Notes under the pieces: generated by a model
The model's database searches: none
What the model was told of the DNA's origin: nothing
The model's input: only the letters and a program-made list of their open reading frames with translations
Shown here: piece after piece, positions 36,923 to 49,066 of the stretch
Position numbering within the stretch: the stretch's first letter is position 1
Layout of the letters: every line of letters starts with the position of its first letter
Position numbers and translations under genes: made by a program
Origin: Haliclona indistincta
Lineage: Eukaryota; Porifera; Demospongiae; Haplosclerida; Chalinidae
Length of the DNA stretch: 64,000 nucleotides
NCBI GenBank assembly: GCA_964017065.1
Contig: OZ024789.1
Coordinates: forward strand, 4,962,018 to 5,026,017
Direction: 5' to 3'

Positions 36923-38010
36923 GTTCCTGTTACTTTTTTGATCACTATCAGTTTGAATTTATTAGCTGTATTCTATGCTAGCTTTTATCACTAACAACTC
37001 AGCTCAGCTATGATGCATATGATCATGGCTGGAAGCCTAGTCCGAACAGTGAGCTAGTACCATGCTGGCTTCGGCATGTTGATGTCGATATCACGATCAC
37101 AGAGGCTTCTAGCTTTTTACAATGACCAATGTCCAGTTGTCAACAGCAGAGGGGTCCTATGGGTACAGCTTACGCCGTGTAGTGTTTTAGTAGCCTGGCT
37201 AGCTAGCTAGTAGATCGGGTAGCATCACCGTCGTCCGGTTCGCGCCTGCCGTGGGTCATGATGTCAGCATAGACAGATCAGTGTTACCCAGGGCATAGTA
37301 TACTGCTTGTTCATACCTCTAGGCTCTAGCTTGGGCGCTGAAGCGCGCCCAGAGAAAGCGAGAACCGAGCTCAGTTTCAAAACTGATGTGGGCGGAGTCA
37401 ATGATCAGCAGCGACAAGAGGGTTAATTATTGGAGTTGCTGTAACAGTCCAAAACGGTCCAAAAACGATGTTTTTCAAGGATTACTCGCTTCTGGTAGTG
37501 TTTTATGCCTATCTAAGAAGTAAGTGCACTACCCCAGATATATACACGTGCGATGGTGCAGGTTTGGTACTCATTCGTTAACTCAGGACAGCGATAGGCT
37601 TACCGAAAGAAGAAAGAAAGAAAGAAGAAAGAAGATGAACAATTCGCGTGGGCGGCGATTTCGGTTTACCACTTTAGAAACGTCTGCCAGCTTCGCCAAA
37701 GGTATTTTCATGCTCAGAACAATCGTCTGATCAATCCTAGGTGTCTGGACTCTCGATAAACGCTAAAACAGCGAAGATCTGGCAACGGCTCTCTGAGAGT
37801 CGCCATCTTGATTTTCGTCGTCAAGCAAGCAGTCCCGGTGACTTTCATAGACTTCCTACAAGCGCTCGAACTTCAGATTCCCTCAGAGATAGTTAAAATG
37901 CAGTAGAAATGTATAACAGTAGAGATATGTGCGAAAACTCATTTTCACACATGAGTAGCCGCCATCTTAGTTCGAGGTCATCCCTACATATCATTGCCGA
38001 TCGGCAATGA
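36923..38010. other. Remainder of the insertion in NHL4, no gene seen
   Basis: About 1.1 kb between the foldback arm and the resumption of NHL coding sequence. It holds a 10-bp palindrome region (tgccgatcggca) at its right end and the sequence catccctaca, which also occurs in the foldback arms, so it may belong to the same composite element. No domain-bearing frame. Confidence 0.5.
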
Positions 38011-38133
38011 TAATACTCCTAAAGGAAGACGAGTCGGTGTAACAACCTACCAGGAAGTCCATCGTGCTGATGGTATAGCATTGGACACTGCTGGCAACCT
38101 CCTTATTGCTGATCATGATAAGGGCGAAGTTAA

Positions 38134-38851
38134 GGTGACGGTTACCAGTTTGAGCTAATTAATATTCACAGAATATAACCGTCTGTGGCAGCAAAAGGAA
38201 GCATGCTATAACGTTGTGCAGACCATCATTCGATGCGCCAAAGTCAGCTGTTCTCCAAAAGTAAAAGAAGCAAGCAGCAGATCAAACGCGCCGTCTGGTA
38301 GCGAGCAAAACGAATGCGACTAAAAACGCATTTCCTTGCGCCAAAATTCTCTCAAACGGCTCGATAGCAGCTAGCGAAAGTAGTATCTAGCAGTGCACCA
38401 GGACCTCCTCGAGGGACGTACGGAGTGATATTTGTTAGAAAAGTATCCGTTCACTAGTTATGCAGTGAAATGTCCAAACTCGCCGTGATTTTATGGCGTC
38501 CTCGCGGACATTTCACTGCATAACTAGTGAACGGATACTTTTCTAACAAATATCACTCCGTACGTCCCTCGAGGAGGTCCTGGAGCACTGCTAGATACTA
38601 CTTTCGCTAGCTGCTATCGAGCCGTTTGAGAGAATTTTGGCGCAAGGAAATGCGTTTTTAGTCCCATTCGTTTCGCTCGCTACCATGCAGACGGTGCGTT
38701 CGATCTGCTGCTTGCTTCTTTTACTTTTGGAGAACAGCTGACTTTGGCGCATCGAATGATGGTCTGCACAACGTTATAGCATGCTTACTTTTGCTGCTAC
38801 AGACGGTTATATTCTGTGAATATTAATTAGCTCAGACTGGTAACCGTCACC
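38134..38851. mobile_element. 718-bp near-perfect palindrome, TTAA target
   Basis: Arms of about 345 bp run from GGTGACGGTTACCAG to its inverse, with a loop of about 30 nt near 38490. TTAA flanks both sides (38130-38133, 38852-38855), and without the element the NHL frame joins (gaag-TTAA-ggtttac). TTAA use suggests piggyBac-type mobilisation, though the termini are not CCC. There is no coding capacity. Confidence 0.8.
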
Positions 38852-38999
38852 TTAAGGTTTACAGCCAGTGTGCAACACTGATCAAGACCATTCGAACAGG
38901 AACTCGACGTTCAACTGATGTTGAGATCGGTAACGATGGAACAGTAATGGTGGCAGATTATGCCGCCTCTAAAGTCTTCATGTATTAACCAGCAACCAA

Positions 39000-39680
39000 C
39001 AGAGACTATGAGCCATAGTTTACTAGTATAGAGACTAGTGTGTGTTTGTTGTAGTATAGTGACTGTAGACATAATGTGTGTTGTAGATTTTAGCGCTCAT
39101 GCTGGTTATTTATTCATTCATTATAGTGATCCCTCAAAATAGTTAAAATGATACAGAGCTGAGTTTCGAAAAAGTAGTGCTCACGCGATCCAGTAGTTAA
39201 GTAAACTTGTGAGCCAAATGTGGGACACAGTTGGGCTTCACATGTCCTGACTACAGGAAACATATTCTGTGCCTGCATGTGTGTGAGTTATGTGGTACAT
39301 ATGTATGGGTACATCGTAAGCAAAGTACTGTCCAAGAAATTCCATCTGAGACATCAACTATTAAAAGTACTTTATTACAAAGGTACATAACATGCTTTAA
39401 TAGCAGTGTAAGTAATCATTAAAGGACACAAAATGTACTTTCAACTATACTTTCATCAGTATGATTAGAGAGAGAGCCTGAGCAGCACACCATATACCAT
39501 GCAGTCAAACTAGACAGCAAAACTATCTGAACCAATGGTCCAATGATATTGCATGTACAATGTTCAATCAAAGCACCACACAAGCCGTGCATAAATACAT
39601 AGCAGTGCATAAACATTATAAGAATAACCACATAACATTATACTAAGAAATAGTGGGGTTCTATATACTGTAGAAATAAC
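39000..39680. other. 3' flank of NHL4, no gene seen
   Basis: Conserved 3' block of the NHL array followed by unit-type spacer (about the same as 31100-31300). No coding signal. Confidence 0.5.
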
Positions 39681-40289
39681 TAGGCACCAAAGGTGCAATC
39701 AGCTGAAGCCAATCAGAGCTGACCACAATTCAACTGGGCGTGTCTACAATGTTCAGTACTGCCCATGCATACTGAACACGAGCGAGATAGCTTCCATAGC
39801 TTGCTTACACAATTTCTCTGGACCAGCGCTGCTATCCTGTAGTGAAATTCTAACCTATCAGCTTCTAGGTAGTCAACTGTGGATAGCTTTGCCTTTGAAG
39901 AACTCCAGATCGCCAGCAACAGCCATGATAAATCGCGAGGGAGCAAATTGCACCATAACTCATGAACTAAGCTTCGTATGAAGTTTTCACAAGATCGAAA
40001 GCGAGACAATACCGTGTTCTACTTGCATTGCTAGTTTCAGAGCTTAACTTTCAGCGTGCGCCTACAAAACTTAACCAGGTGACGAGGTAACTCACGAACA
40101 GAGCCTTATAACCAAAATCCTTACAATTCATTTTCAAGCAAATATCGACTTTAGCTTGTGTTGCACGTTTCAGCGCTTAGTTTTCAGCGAGCGACGAGAA
40201 ATCCTGCCGACAGACAGACAGACAGATACACACATACATACATACACAAACCGACTACCGTATGCCCCGTGGCTCCGCCCACCGAGGCA
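39681..40289. mobile_element. Second member of the GCACCAAAGGTGC/CCGAGGCA element family
   Basis: It shares both ends with 7223-8603: GGCACCAAAGGTGC at the left and CCGTGGCTCCGCCCACCGAGGCA at the right, again preceded by CA-type microsatellites and followed by TAAT. It lacks the nested TTAA element. It interrupts the array spacer motif gttctacta...catcgagtatagtac found intact at about 29390. Confidence 0.65.
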
Positions 40290-40332
40290 TAATTATTGTA
40301 ATCTTCATCAACATCAAGTATAGTACTATCCA

Positions 40333-41130
<798 letters not shown>

Positions 41131-41132
<2 letters not shown>

Positions 41133-43278
41133 GAGAAGATGAAAGAAAGAATACAGCACTGCTAGTCAAAAAATCCCTATAACCCAATTCAAGTCCAAAA
41201 GATATTTAGTGTCTACAAAATACATGATGCAATATGAAAGAAATGGGATTTAGTTACAGGGACAAGGGTCACTGTAAAGAGCAAACCAGATCAAGACATG
41301 ACTCATACTGACCATGAATGACTACACCTAACCATGACAAGAGAGAGAGGGTTGTACCAGGCGAGGACTGATAGCAAACTAGAAACTAGACCTGTGACCC
41401 AGGATAACAGGTCGGCAATAGCATACTTGTGTCTCTAGATCAGACAACACATTGTGCAAGTGGTTGTGCTGGTGTAGAGACAACCTGGATATGACAGGGG
41501 ATAACTGAACAGCACTATTTGCTAAAGCTTGGTTGGTACCTACGGTGGTTGTTTCCAAGCCGCACACATGTTGTGTTTACTTGTCAGTGTGTATGGGCAG
41601 GCAGCCAATCCACCAGCTCTGGTGTTCAAGTGGTACCACTCAACTGCTGTGTACAGTTTTAAAACTGCAGCACTTGAGTTTGAACTAGCAAGCAAACAAT
41701 GCAAGTGGTTCAAATTTGACATTTAAACTAGCCAACCAATAGAATAACACTGCGCTACTACACATTTAGAGCAAGCAGCGATATTTATCTACTCTCTCAC
41801 TTTTACAAATGTGACTCAAAATTGAAATGCACACACATTTTTGAACTACAGGAGCTTGTAACACCACTAACAACAGTGTGTCTTATCCACTGCTGTTGTT
41901 GTTGATGAATATCACATATGGTAACCATATCCACTAGCAACACACATATACACATGTACTGATTATCATACAGCATCAATCACAATGTGTCTCAACCGCA
42001 TGAGTTATGACACCATCATCAACACATTGATGTACACACATTAGCATATACCACCCACCTACCACACAACATTCTACAGCTGTGTGTGTGTGTGTGTGAG
42101 TGAGTGGGTGTAAGCCCTGGTGTCTAGCCAGCCAGCCAGGACCCGTTGACCTCACTCACTCAGGGCTATTGGGAACAGCACTGCCTATCAGGCGTTATCA
42201 ACGGCTAGAATTTCACAGCTTATCGCCAGGTGAGGTTCTATTGCATGAAAGGCTTGTGAATAACATTATCGGAAAGATGAAGACGGGTTGAATGAGCAGT
42301 TGAGATGAGAATCAGATACCCATCCACAAACCAAGTGCTCTAAGCAGAGAAGAAGAGATCTTCGATCCTAATGCACTAAAAGCTTAATTATTTAACATGT
42401 TTACCAGCTCAAGACTAGCTTGCTGTATTTCCACCCCATTGATGATTTTCTACCACCAATTGTTGAAGGGATATCCACCCTCAAACCATGCTTGTTCACT
42501 TAGACAATGTACACAAACTCTCTGATAGAGAACCCAATGGTAGCAACAGTGTGGCTACTAGAGACAGCCTTCTCTGAGAGGTCTCTGCCTATTCTCATCA
42601 ACCTCCCCTCTACAGACAAAACCATGAGTATCTAATCTGTGGCTTAGATAGACAAATTCTCCCAAGCACTCAAGCTGCCTAAGGTGCTAGAGTCCTTCCC
42701 AGGCACTTGACTGGATAAACGCACACACAAGACTGGGCGGGATGGACTTTTGAAGAATATGCAGAGTGCAAGAAACAGCTGGGTCGTGAATATCACTGGT
42801 ATGTGATCTTAGCAGAGAACAAAGTGTTCTGGTTTAGCCAGTGTTTCCCCTATCTTAAATTAACAATACCAGCACTATCAGAGACATGGCTACATGATCA
42901 TAAAGCATTAAAGAAAAGAGGTCACTTTGCTATGCAATTTCTGAGTGCCTGTACAGGAATATGGGTTGTAACTCAAAAAAATTCTGTGTGCAAAGTAAGA
43001 GAATTTCAAAGGCAAAATATTATACTGCATTGGGCTGTAACAATCAGGTTTGCACTAGAAAATTGTAGTAACCAAATTTCACTTATTAGAAAAATGTTCC
43101 ATGACTGTTGTCGACAGATTGGCTTGCTAGCTGATTGCACAGGCATACTGTGTAGTTGATAATACTAGTCTTTACTCAGTGTTCACAATAATGTAGACTA
43201 CCTCAAATTATACCTCAAATTCAAATCAAACAATGACACAGCTACTTACTACAGGTACATTGGGATATGCTTAGTGTA
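41131..43278. other. Unit-3-specific DNA, no recognised gene
   Basis: This 2.1 kb has no counterpart in unit 2. It would contain the 3' exons of GPKOW copy 3 if they exist here, but I could not find a convincing second KOW exon. The open frame 42803-43159 (118 residues, plus strand) has no family I recognise. A TG microsatellite lies at about 42080. Confidence 0.4.
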
Positions 43279-43439
43279 CAGTGGAACCCCTCTTAGAGGA
43301 CACCCCTCATCCCTCTATAATGGACACTTACTGAATCCCAAATATAACCCACATAATGTATAATAACCCCTGACCAGAGAGGACACCCTCTCTATAATGG
43401 ATTGGTCCCAATGGTGTCTGCCTTAGAGAGGCTCCACTG
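43279..43439. mobile_element. 161-bp pogo/Tigger-like MITE
   Basis: Ends CAGTGGAACCCCTCTTAGAG and its imperfect inverse (cttagagagGCTCCACTG), flanked by TA on both sides (43277-43278, 43440-43441). CAGT termini with TA duplication are typical of the pogo branch of Tc1/mariner. A lone related end occurs at about 43529. Confidence 0.75.
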
Positions 43440-43762
43440 TACACACAAATCTCATATCTACAGGTAAAACCTGTATTGTACATATAGATTAATCTCTTTT
43501 GAAACTATGAACTACAACATGTACACACAGTGGAGCCTCGGTACTGAAAATAAATGAGACAAAAATTTTCATCCTAGTCAAAGAGGTGCAGCTGCATTTT
43601 AGGAGCCGAAACTACACATGTAATACATTTTTTTATTACTGCACAAAGTGTTCAGACAAGTATAGTTCCACTGTCTCAACACACTATGACGTACTAGATA
43701 CCACTAATGTGTTGTTACTGGACATTATGTGTTCTACACACTAGAGGAGATGTCTCTCTCAC

Positions 43763-44072
43763 CTGATGATTGATGCTGAGTCTCAGAGTAACACGTGATG
43801 TATCCTCATCAACTGAAATTATCTAATTATAAGAACAAAAAATATTTCACAAAGAAGTGTGACTTATGGTACTACCAAGTTGTTTAAATGTTCAAATTTT
43901 GATTGTTCGAAATTCAAACATTCATTGGCTGTTTGATTAATATTTGTGTGAACCATATGACACACCTTTCCACACAATGACTTGTGAGGCCCATGGACTA
44001 CTTTAGCAAAATTTCCCGGATAGAATCCTACACAAGGAAGAGAAGAAACAAGTTAACACTACAGCATTTAGT

Positions 44073-44144
<72 letters not shown>

Positions 44145-47100
44145 GAGAGAGAGAAAGAGACATGCTACTACGAGAGGATGAGTGAGTAAGTGACTGAGAT
44201 TACCTTCAGGTCTATATTCTGGGACCTCTTCTCCTAATTTCTTGACGTGTTTTACTCGACCATCTTTGTCTCGATAAGGCATTGAAATCTTTGAAAAGTA
44301 TACAAGTACAGTTACCATGACAACCACAGCTATTGTTTCATACAACAATCAGTAGCATGCAGCATCCTGCTCAATACAGTATTGTGTATACACAATGACC
44401 ACGCCTCTTAATAAACCGACCACACCCACCTTTCTCTCCACATCTCCCGGCAGCTTTATCTTGTTCTTCTTTTTCTTCTTCTTGTCATCAATTAGTTCAG
44501 GAGGTGCTGGTATGGCTCCTAACCCTAGTCCACTAGGACGACGTATGAACTCAATGGGATCATTCAACCTACATCACAAGACCATAGACTAGTACCGTGG
44601 GCAACATAAAATAATATCAAAATTATACTAAATTTAATTTTAGTGAACTAAACTTTTATCAATCATGATGCAAAAGAGCCAGTTTCACAGTATAATAACA
44701 GGAGCATATCGAGCCCACGGAGTGGGCGAGGGAGCGTGTAACTCCGTACACTCGCAATAGAACGGCGAAATCCAAACATGGCGGCCGTCTGACATGGGAA
44801 CCATCGCTTTTCTGTTGTCTACTGCTGCTAGAGTATGCTGCTTGCTAATAATTCAGGACAAACACTATCTCGCAGCGTGTGTGCTAAACTGAAAGGCGCC
44901 TAGGCGAGAGTTCAGCAATTTAATGACGGGCATGGTCAATATTATTTTCTCCTTATTTTGGCAGTCGCTTCCTTATTTGGATGTTACTATGTTTAGATCA
45001 GGATTTCGCCGTCTTACAGAGTTACACGCTCCTTCGACAATAAGTCTCGATGGGCTCCTGATAATATAATAAAGTGGGAATTCTAGTGTGCTAAATTTCG
45101 TGTTTGAATGTTAAATTTCCGTGCCTGGCGCTTGTTCACATAAAAAATTTTTCAACATTCACCAAATACATGCACTTGCCCGAGACCTAGGACAATGGAA
45201 ATTTAACCCTTTAGTTACTGACTTATTTTGTCGGAAATTTGACTTGCTCTAAACTGGCAGTTTGTTTTGCTGGAAAATGCAGTACACTAGCAATTCCAAA
45301 CTAGCACCGTTTTCTCCTGGCATGTCAATGTTTACGACCATGTACTAAACTCCAAGCTAGCCACTCCCACTTCGGAACTGAAGCCACTTAAGTGTTGCGG
45401 CCTCGTCATTTTTCAGCTAGTTCTGGTCTTCATTTAGCCCTGGTGAATGACACAAAAACCTGGTGGTGTCCAGGTGAGCAAACAGCACAGTTTGGACCAT
45501 CTATGCCAATTAAAGTATGCATTTCCGGGCATCCTGAAGCCCCCAAAATGCCGAAAGCGACGAGGGCTCCGCCCCTTTGAAACCCAGGTTAAAGGGGGAC
45601 ACCCCTTTAAAAACCCCTTGTTCCCCCGTTTTAGTGGGGAGGGCGCGACAAAAAATAGTGGACTTTCTAGAGCACTTTTGACACTATTTATGAGGTCTAC
45701 AGTAGGTAGAGTCGAATATGTTGTCAAAAGGCAACAATAGGTGTTAAAGGGTTAACGAATGTTATCGTCAATATGCAAGTATGTGAACCGACCAAAATTA
45801 GTGTTTGGTAAAATTTCAGTGCCTGACGATTGAAAGATATTGACTGAATACGGTACATCATGTGCCGACCTAATTTGAAATTTAATGTGATGATTAGTAG
45901 AGCTAGTGTCAAGATGTAAAATCAATTTTCTAGTGTCAAGTGTGTTTACTGACTGACCCCTTGTTAGTGAGTCCAATAGCTTCTCCTGGTCTCCATCCCA
46001 TACTCTTCAACATAGCCTTACCAAACTCAGCTATAGGAAGAGAATTATAGTCATCAGCTGTAGCCTGTAAAAACAAGAAATGTAAACACAAAAATTAATT
46101 GTAGAATATACACGTCATGTGATTGCTGATGAACTGTTAAAGCTAAATTGTAGCTCAGGAAGCTCTAAGATCAAAGGCACCGCTAGTGGAATATATCCCA
46201 TACCACTGCGGATTTCAGGACAATACTTATATCCCTCAGGAAGTAGTTCTACTTCCTGGGGGACATATATATCGCCCAGGAAGTCACGCTCACTTCCTGG
46301 GGAATATATATATCCTCCAGGAAGTCAGCTGACTTCAAAAAGTTACCTCCCACTCACCCTTCCGTACGAAAGGAGAAGAGGCTGGCTTCACAGAGGGTGA
46401 AGCCGAAGTTGCCTTTGAAGAGATTGCGGCGATTTTATAGCACTAAAGTTTCATGACACTTGTGGGACTCAAATTGTGCGAAAAAATGGCGTCTTGAACT
46501 TGTGGACAACAAAAATAAACTAGCCATAATCATGTAAAGGGAACTATATATTTGCAGCATCTAAAAGCACGACTAAGTTTGGAGCATCAACCAAGCTCGT
46601 CGGGAGGGCCAAGCTCAAGCTTAGCAAAGAACGCGTTACTCGAGACCCAAACGCCGGGACCGTTCGACAGTGACGAACGACGCCGGTCACGGAATGGCTG
46701 GACAAACTACTGCAACCTAGGTTTGTTAAGCTGCAAAGGCTACATAACTAAACTGCAGGACCCACTCACGTATGCCTCAGCGAGGCTTACCGTTGCTGTC
46801 AGTTCTTCGGGCGGTCAACCAATGATCACTCGCGTACTCGACAAAGTTGGCTTATTCAGGTTAGTAAACGAACGAAAGTGTGCAGAAAGTCAGTCTTGCT
46901 GTTGGATCTTAGAGCTTTCTGAGCTACAAAATGGTTAACCCATGGGTTCCTCGGCAGTATGGAATATACCCTCGGCGGTATAATTAACCAGCCTCGGGTA
47001 TATCCCATACCGCCTTGGAACCCATGGGTTAACCTATACTTATTCCAATGAGTATACAACTCCCAATAGCGCCATGGTATCACAATAAATTCCATCGCTC

Positions 47101-48920
47101 AACACCAATAAGAGAATCTTACCATTCAGCTGTATATCACACACAGTGCCACACAACTATGTTCTGATATCGTATAAACAGTAATTTCGAAGGGTCAAAA
47201 TTTTGGCGAATGATCCAGATTTTGCGTTTCTGTGAGTTTAATTTTGGCGCTCAATGCTCACTTCACATGTTACTGTGATCAGGAGCGTATAAGGGGAAGG
47301 AGCGTTCAACTGTGGATAATAAAATCTAAAGTCAGCCGCTTGGATTGCCCGCACAAGACAGCGATCATGACTCTGGCTGAACGTTCGCTTGTTTCAGCTA
47401 GAAATGGGCAGGATGAAGCATGCGAGCCAAAGAAAGCCCCAAGTTCCAAGTAGCAACAGCGCATGGCAGCGGACTTAGACTTCGATATTACTATAGCGAA
47501 TACGGCAGTTGAATGCTCCTTCCCCTTATACGCTCCTGCTGTGATAGAAAAACCATTTTGGTGAAAGCTTGCCAATTCGCCAATATTTCCATATCTCCAA
47601 AATTACCCGCTAATGGTATTATGCTTCTTAATAGTCATAAACTCCTAGTTATAATTGAGGGCTTTTTGAGCTTTTCAGATAGTTTGATGCAACCCAAACT
47701 TCAAGCTTACTTTATCAGTACTATATCTGTACTTATGTCAGGTGTATACATACCTCATCAGGTCTTAGCTCTAGATCAGCTATTCTGTCCCTCTGCTCCT
47801 CTACTGGTGGCTTGTTCTGCATCAGTAGTGGTACCACTGGACCATCACCATCACCATCAAAATCAGCATGAGCTTGAGCCTCCTCAACATCTGAGAACAA
47901 TTAAACATACTCACTCACTTATCCCTTTATTTAATCGCTCGCTCATTCACTCACTCACACACTCGCTCACTTACTCATCACTCACTCACTCACTCACTCA
48001 CTCACTCACTAACTAACTCGCTCGCTCGCTCACTCACTCACTCACTCACTCACTCACTCACTAACTCGCGAACTCGCTCATTCGCTCACTCACTCACTCA
48101 CTAACTCGCTCACTCACTCACTCACTCACTCACTCACTCACTCACTCACTCACTCACTCACTAACTCGCTCATTCGCTCACTCACTCACTAACTCGCTCA
48201 CTCACTCACACACACTTAAACTTGCAAATAATCGTGAAATGACAATGCATTCTAGATCAGACAGCAGTGCACAGCTGTGGGGTCTAGCTATAGAGCAGCA
48301 CTGAGATATGTTATCATGGATCCTTTGGTCACTGGCAATGTATCTAACACTAACGCAAGCTCACAAACCATTTCAATGCACAAACATACTAACACAATTA
48401 ATTTTATTTGCAATTTCAAAGCTAGTTAGTCAAATCATGCAATGGTCAAACACTAAGAGACTGCTCTCTGTGAGAAAAAGCTCACCATACATACAACTTG
48501 AAATATCTCACTTTGCCTCACTCGTAATTACTGTATGACACTACATTCCTCCTCACCTCTCAAGATGGCTGCTGCTGCCTCCGCTCTCTCTAGTTCACTA
48601 TCCTCAGTTGTGCTCTGGTTCTTCTCCACCCCACCACCACCACCCTCCTCTGTCCTCTTCCTCCAGACATTCTTCTTGATAAGCGGTACAATGAATTCTT
48701 TAGGTGGTGGCTTAGGGACAGCACTACAAGTAGAAGTCTGTCAGGTTGAGCCGACATGATCAACTGGACTCACAAACCTGTGCAGTTCATTAGCCTCCAC
48801 TGCAACAAGAAAGTCTCTTTCTTCATTTTTCTCATGTGCTTGAGAGGACGAGGCTATCGTTTTTTGCAGTTTAAAGGAGATTCCTATGGAAGAGCTACTC
48901 GTGTGGTGGTTCTCCTCCAT
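43763..48920 (-). CDS. GPKOW: GPKOW-like splicing factor, copy 3 (exons 1-7)
   Basis: Seven minus-strand exons: 48920-48778, 48723-48557, 47890-47754, 46064-45958, 44568-44430, 44288-44204 and 43812-43763. All have GT-AG borders and phases that join, giving 276 residues without a stop. The G-patch is FGKAMLKSMGWRPGEAIGL (exon 4). Exon 5 carries RPSGLGLGAIPAPPE and a Lys run. Exon 7 encodes VDEDTSRVTLRLSINHQ, matching the first KOW region of GPKOW. The C-terminal part, including the second KOW, was not found downstream. It is the most complete copy and probably the ancestral gene. Introns are loaded with MITEs and microsatellites. It diverges from NLR3 across 146 bp. Confidence 0.8.
44078..44160. 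repeat. (GA)n microsatellite in GPKOW3 intron 6
   Basis: A GA tract whose right flank (catgctactacgagag) matches the right flank of the single tract at 9968-10021 in unit 2. Confidence 0.9.
44699..45060. mobile_element. 362-bp CAGGAGC-ended element in GPKOW3 intron 4
   Basis: Starts CAGGAGCATATCGAGCCCA and ends TCTCGATGGGCTCCTG, with inner inverted repeats ggagcgtgtaactc and gagttacacgctcc. The orthologous site in unit 2 (about 10580) lacks it. Same CAGGAGC end as the hAT-like MITE in intron 3, so probably the same superfamily. Confidence 0.7.
45207..45751. mobile_element. 545-bp piggyBac-like MITE with identifiable empty site
   Basis: TTAA-CCCTTTAG at the left and AAAGGG-TTAA at the right (TTAA at 45203-45206 and 45752-45755). 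The orthologous place in unit 2 (10719-10722) has a single TTAA and continuous flanks. Related in inverted orientation to 7834-8430. Confidence 0.85.
46225..46335. repeat. Tandem hairpins built on CAGGAAGT/ACTTCCTG
   Basis: Two complete hairpins and a third degenerate one, each with arms CAGGAAGT and ACTTCCTG and loops of 6-9 nt, separated by TATATATAT spacers. Confidence 0.75.
46929..47036. repeat. Inverted repeat ending GGTTAACCCATGGG
   Basis: Arms ggttaacccatgggttcc...tatggaatatacc and ggtatatcccatacc...ggaacccatgggttaacc are near-perfect inverses around a short centre at about 46983. Confidence 0.75.
47280..47538. mobile_element. hAT-like MITE, copy in GPKOW3 intron 3
   Basis: Third orthologous copy of 145-437, with CAGGAGCGTATAAGGGGAAG and ccccttatacgCTCCTG ends and the flanking ctgtgat repeat. 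Confidence 0.65.
47910..48210. repeat. Long imperfect (CACT)n satellite in GPKOW3 intron 2
   Basis: About 300 bp of CACT repeats with CGCT and AACT variants, several times longer than in the two other units. Confidence 0.95.
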
Positions 48921-49066
48921 TTTGATTTTAACAGTTAGCCACGCCTGTTTTGATTTTCGTCATCTCGCATTCCTGTAACTTCTGTAAACATGCATGAGTA
49001 CACTGTGACTGAGTACTCATCATCTATTTCCTGTAACTTCTGTAAGCCCTTGAAACGTTCTCTATC
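48921..49066. promoter_or_regulatory. Divergent GPKOW3/NLR3 promoter region
   Basis: 146 bp between divergent start codons, alignable with the other two intervals and keeping the agccacgcctg motif, with a short extra stretch (cactgtgactgagtactcat) in the NLR half. Confidence 0.55.

Larger units (their letters stand above)
35621..38988 (+). pseudogene. Secreted NHL-type protein 4, split by two insertions
   Basis: Three pieces together cover the full gene: 35621-36207 (signal peptide and first blades, to GKQVYT), 38011-38133 (PKGRRVGVTTYQEVH, GNLLIADHDKG) and 38852-38988 (last blade, AASKVFMY and stop). Between them lie a 1.8-kb insertion containing a foldback element and a 718-bp hairpin element with TTAA duplication. 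The open frame stops at 36208, giving a 195-residue product at most. Coding pieces have otherwise decayed little, so the insertions look fairly young. Confidence 0.8.
46090..47120. other. Unit-3-specific insert in GPKOW3 intron 3
   Basis: About 1 kb with no counterpart in unit 2, where about 230 bp of other sequence lies instead. It contains hairpin tandem repeats at 46225-46335 and an inverted repeat at 46929-47036. Open frames 46119-46400 and 46552-46938 (128 residues, Ser-rich start) have no recognisable domain. Probably a mobile element without autonomous coding. Confidence 0.45.

Noticed and set aside
42803..43159. 118-residue plus-strand frame as a possible gene
   Set aside because: No recognisable domain, no paralogue in the other units and no splice context; kept only as part of unassigned DNA.
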